64,000 nt of DNA from contig CAWDEX010000001.1 in the NCBI GenBank assembly GCA_963801475.1, positions 2,604,001 to 2,668,000 of the forward strand, in the 5' to 3' direction. The notes under the pieces were generated by a model. That model did no database searches. It saw nothing but the letters and a program-made list of their open reading frames with translations, and was not told the origin of the DNA. This DNA comes from DAOMFB01 sp963801475. GTDB lineage: Bacteria > Acidobacteriota > Thermoanaerobaculia > UBA5066. Shown here in pieces: positions 61,312-64,000 of this stretch; position 1 is the stretch's first letter; every line of letters begins with the position of its first letter. A program made the translations under genes and the position numbers.

Positions 61312-61832
61312 ACCCGGGCGGCGGCGGAACCGGGAAGAAGCTCGTCCAGGCCCTCCTCGTTCCGGTGGCGGTCCTCGCCCGTTGGGGGGGCCTCTCCCGG
61401 GCCGGATACAGCAACCGGCTCATCCTCCCGTCGCAGACGAAGGTCGCCCTCGGCTGGTGGCGGCTACCTCAAGCCGCTCACGGCCTGCGACCCGGCCGAC
61501 GGGCCCTGGTTGAAGTGGCTCGTTTTGGGGGAGCTTCTCCGGGACGCCGCGGCCAGCCTCTACCGTGTCTTCGCCGGCTCCTTCATCGGCGGCGCGCTCG
61601 GCCTCGGCCTCCTGATGGGAGTCTCGAACACCGCGTACCGGCTGGTGAACCCGATCGTCCAGATCCTCCGCCCCATCCAGCAGATCGCCTAAATCCCTTT
61701 CGCCATCCTCTGGTCCGGGCTCGGCGATCGGCCGGCTTTCTTCCTCATCAGCCTCGGCGCCTTCTTCACGATCCTCCTCAACACGATCGCCGGCGTGCGG
61801 AACGTCGACGCCACCTACGTCCGCGCCGCGCC
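61308..61832 (+). pseudogene. NrtB/SsuC-type ABC permease remnant
   Basis: Starting GTG 61308, the reading frame codes for a signal-anchor-like stretch, then PSQTKVALGWW. It moves +1 at 61461 to GYLKPLTACDPADGPW, then LRDAAASLYRVFAGSFIGGALGLGLLMG, IVQILRPIQQIA and a TAA stop (61690-61692) at a codon that is Trp in relatives. Open reading resumes as IPFAILWSGLGDRPAFFL and LLNTIAGVRNVDATYV, and ends at a junction near 61832. One frameshift, one stop and loss of the 3' third make this a pseudogene. Confidence 0.7.
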
Positions 61833-62164
61833 GGGACGACCTCCGCGAGGCTCCCGTCGGGCCCGAGGCGCCAGACACGGTGCCCCCATGCCTCCGTCGC
61901 GTCCCCCTCGTACCAGAGGTGCTCGCCGTAAAGGGCCCCGGCGGGATCGAGCCAGAGCTCGTGCGTATGGACGCCGGCGACGACGACCGATTTCCGGCCC
62001 GCCGGGTCGATCTTCCAGACCCGGGCGAGGTCCGTGAAGTAGACACTCCCCGAGGCGTCCCGGACGATGCCGACGCCCGGATGCGCGGCGGCCGGCGCTT
62101 CGGAGACGACCACGGCCAAGGCGGTGGCGGCGAGCGGGGCGAGGCGGATGAGACGTCGACTCAC
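61833..62164 (-). pseudogene. 3'-truncated secreted NHL/SMP30-like protein
   Basis: From ATG 62164 the product has a signal peptide (PLAATALAVVVSEAPAAAH) and two propeller blades (VGIVRDASGSVYFTDLARVWKIDP, THELWLDPAGALYGEH, HRVWRLGPDGSLAEVVP). The blades stop at the junction with the permease remnant. Further residues are RR-rich and out of register. A normal NHL protein has six blades, so most of it is lost. Confidence 0.65.
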
Positions 62165-62356
62165 CAGCGGGCACCGGAGGGGGCTGATGCGCGGGGCGTC
62201 GCGCCCTGTCCAGCGGCCCGGGACGGTTGGCGGGGAGACTGACCCCGATTCTCAGCGGCCGGTTGAAAGAGGCCTCTCCGCGCACGTAAACTCCCAGGCC
62301 TGACGGATCGCGGCCGGCCCGCGCCGCAGACGGGTTTTCCGAAAGGAGATGGAAAG

Positions 62357-62683
62357 ATGAAGTCGAAGCTGTTCGTTGCTCTCACACTCGTGGCCGCTCT
62401 CGGGCTCGCCTCCGCGGCCTTCGCCGCGGACGTGACGGTGTCCGGGAAGATCGCGTGCGCCAAGTGCACCCTGAAGAAGGCTGACGCGAAGGAGTGCCAG
62501 GACGTCCTCGTCGTCGCCGGCGAGAAGGGCGCCACGACCGACTACTACCTCGTCAAGAACGCGGTTCTCGAGAAGTTCGGCCACACGTGCACGGGCGAGA
62601 AGGCCGCCACGGTGACCGGCAGCGTCTCCGAGAAGGACGGGAAGAAGTGGCTCACCCCGTCCAAGATGGACGCCAAGAGCTGA
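62357..62683 (+). CDS. Small secreted protein, DUF6370-like
   Basis: The product has 108 residues with a clean signal peptide (residues 1-23, cut after AFA). The mature part has VSGKIACAKCTLKKADAKECQDV, DYYLVKNAV and GHTCTGEKAATVTGSVSEKDG, including a C-x2-C pair and two more cysteines that may bind metal or form disulphides. AAAGGAG precedes ATG 62357. The family is found in Acidobacteriota/Planctomycetota-like genomes; function unknown. Confidence 0.8.
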   Translation: MKSKLFVALTLVAALGLASAAFAADVTVSGKIACAKCTLKKADAKECQDVLVVAGEKGATTDYYLVKNAVLEKFGHTCTGEKAATVTGSVSEKDGKKWLTPSKMDAKS

Positions 62684-62732
62684 CGCTCCTCCCCGGGTCG
62701 GCCGCCTCGCCGCGCTCGTCGCGGCGGGGCGG

Positions 62733-63260
62733 TCACTGTCCGATTGCCACGTCTTCGAACGGCTGCGTCCCCGGGATGAAGACGGAGATCTTCGAGACCT
62801 CGGCCGGAACGGCCATGAACTTCGCCCAAGTTCCCAGCGTCTTTCGCGGCTCCAGCACGACCACCTTGCGTCCGGCGTGCTTTCCGGCCACGAGATCGCC
62901 CCGGGTGTCCCTCACGACCACGTACTTCATCCTGTTTCGGGCGTCGACCAGATACGCGTCGTAAACGAGGCTGAACGGCTCGCTCCAGCCCATCCCCCTG
63001 AACGACGCGCCGAGCTTCTTCGGCTGGTCCGTCTTGTTGCGGTATTCCCACTTCACGGTGAGCGTCCCGTCGCTGACCCGCTTCACGGACAGGAGGTCGA
63101 CCTCGACCCCTTCGACCTCGTAGTCGCTGACGGCGATGGCGGGCGCGGCGCCGCCCGGGTCCGCCGGACCGGCCGCGGCGGTCTCGAAGGCCGGGCCGGT
63201 CGCCAGCCACGCCAGGGAGAGAGCGATCGGGATCAGGGGAACGACACGGCGCTGACTCAT
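62733..63260 (-). CDS. Secreted protein of unknown function
   Basis: The product has 175 residues from ATG 63260, with GGAGG seven bases upstream. The signal peptide is about residues 1-30. The mature part is a beta sandwich: VEVDLLSVKRVSDGTLTVKWEYRN, KKLGASFRG, VYDAYLVDARNRMKYVVVRDTRG, LEPRKTLGTWAKFMAVP and ISVFIPGTQPFEDVAI. The pattern resembles DUF4352/DUF4424-type Ig-like envelope proteins. No function is claimed. The stop lies close to the convergent DUF6370 gene. Confidence 0.75.
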   Translation of the reverse strand: MSQRRVVPLIPIALSLAWLATGPAFETAAAGPADPGGAAPAIAVSDYEVEGVEVDLLSVKRVSDGTLTVKWEYRNKTDQPKKLGASFRGMGWSEPFSLVYDAYLVDARNRMKYVVVRDTRGDLVAGKHAGRKVVVLEPRKTLGTWAKFMAVPAEVSKISVFIPGTQPFEDVAIGQ

Positions 63261-63342
63261 TCCGGACCTCCTTCGTCGGCTCTCATTGAGACACACTCTC
63301 ATTTTGCCACAACGAGGAGCCCCCGGGAATGCGGCGCGCCCG

Positions 63343-64000
63343 TCAGCCCGGGCCGGCCGGGACGTTCGGCAGGTGCGTCATGGCTTCCTCGACGGCGTGA
63401 TCGGGATACTCGTAGTCCTCGAGGAGGCCGTGGTGGTAGCTCTGGTACGCCGTCATGTCGAAGTGGCCGTGCCCGGAGAGGTTGAAGGCGATGACCTTCT
63501 TCTGTCCCGTCCTCCGGCACTCCAGGGCCTCGTCGATGGCCGCGCGGATGGCGTGGGCCGACTCCGGGGCCGGGATGATCCCCTCGGCCTTCGAGAAGCG
63601 GACGGCCGCCTCGAACGTCTCGAGCTGGCGCGCCGTCCGGGCCTGGATGTCGCCGTGGGCGACGAGGGCGCTCACGGTCGGTGCCATCCCGTGGTAGCGG
63701 AGGCCCCCCGCGTGGATGCCGGGCGGCATGAACGTGTGGCCGAGGGTGTACATCTTCACGATGGGCGCCATCGCGGCCGAGTCGCCGTAGTCGAAGGTGT
63801 ACTTTCCTTTCGTCAACGTGGGGCATGACGCCGGCTCCACCGCGAGGATCTTCGTCTTCCTTCCCTGCGTCAGGTTCCGGTGGACGAAGGGAAAGGCGAA
63901 GCCCGCGAAGTTGGAGCCGCCTCCCGCGCAGCCGATGACGACGTCGGGGTACTCACCCGCCATCTCCATCTGCTCGAGCGCCTCGAGACCGATGACCGTC
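63343..64000 (-). CDS. TrpB2-type tryptophan synthase beta subunit, partial
   Basis: The gene reads leftward and enters from beyond base 64000. The C-terminal 219 residues are present: VIGCAGGGSNFAGFAFPFVHR (PLP phosphate loop GGGSN), ILAVEPASCPTLTKGKYTFDYGD, MPPGIHAGGLRYHGMAPTVSALV, RFSKAEGIIPAPESAHAIRA and VIAFNLSGHGHFDM. The long-form MPPGIHAGGLRYHG segment marks TrpB2, found in archaea and some bacteria. It makes tryptophan from indole and serine. A tryptophanase is encoded 38 kb upstream. Confidence 0.93.
   Translation of the reverse strand, partial: TVIGLEALEQMEMAGEYPDVVIGCAGGGSNFAGFAFPFVHRNLTQGRKTKILAVEPASCPTLTKGKYTFDYGDSAAMAPIVKMYTLGHTFMPPGIHAGGLRYHGMAPTVSALVAHGDIQARTARQLETFEAAVRFSKAEGIIPAPESAHAIRAAIDEALECRRTGQKKVIAFNLSGHGHFDMTAYQSYHHGLLEDYEYPDHAVEEAMTHLPNVPAGPG

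Overview
This is a GC-rich (roughly two-thirds G+C), densely coding bacterial window. No rRNA, tRNA or CRISPR array was recognised. Many secreted proteins and lipoproteins, an SLH-domain protein, a TonB C-terminal fragment, a Ser/Thr kinase fused to a TolB-like propeller, a dnaK-hspR pair and a MacB/FtsX-type permease tail together suggest a Gram-negative of the Acidobacteriota (perhaps Thermoanaerobaculia/Holophagae-like). That placement is inference, not proof. Starts are often GTG or TTG and sometimes apparently CTG. Many gene pairs overlap by four bases (NTGA), which implies translational coupling.

Layout. 1-2.2 kb: edge of a mobile element, with a frameshifted RepB-type primase/RepA-type ATPase gene and a small coiled-coil ORF, both on the minus strand. 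2.2-4.2 kb: a field of gene remnants (a Kelch-repeat protein with a +1 frameshift, a TonB C-terminal domain, an FtsX-type permease tail) and a hairpin repeat. 4.2-15.2 kb: ordinary chromosomal genes, namely an amidohydrolase, Sua5/TsaC, an alpha/beta hydrolase, two secreted proteins, an RNase II/R-type nuclease, a lipoprotein and pyruvate phosphate dikinase. 15.2-20.2 kb: an accessory stretch with its own recognisable promoter, carrying an ECF sigma factor, a TPR protein with a zinc-finger-like N-terminus, a 21-residue hydrophobic peptide gene, an orphan RHS-type toxin end with an Imm1-like immunity gene, and a HepT/MntA module.

20.3-29.9 kb: a plus-strand metabolic run. It holds a diiron protein, a fused NfnA-NfnB oxidoreductase extended by a zinc ribbon and a rubrerythrin-like domain (broken here by seven +1 insertions), tryptophanase, a dienelactone-hydrolase-family protein, a molybdopterin oxidoreductase and an SDR/DUF2867 protein. 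29.9-43.7 kb (minus strand): paired M16 peptidases, an acyl-CoA dehydrogenase, then dnaK-hspR-sigma factor-dnaC-like-spoIID, with a HAIR-like operator at the dnaK promoter, and upstream DUF1844-TPR-DUF4388.

43.7-58.3 kb: mazG, then a minus-strand block reading PDE, EnvC-like, kinase, dinB, pseudo-CtpA and YibQ, which is a cell-division/peptidoglycan cluster with two foreign genes inside it. This is followed by a dipeptide-type solute-binding lipoprotein, an EamA transporter, a SpoIIE-type phosphatase and a HAD hydrolase. 58.3-64 kb: a PAS-GGDEF protein, malate synthase A, a decayed NrtA/B-type ABC transporter fused at a junction to a 3'-truncated NHL-type gene, two small secreted proteins and the end of a TrpB2-type tryptophan synthase beta gene.
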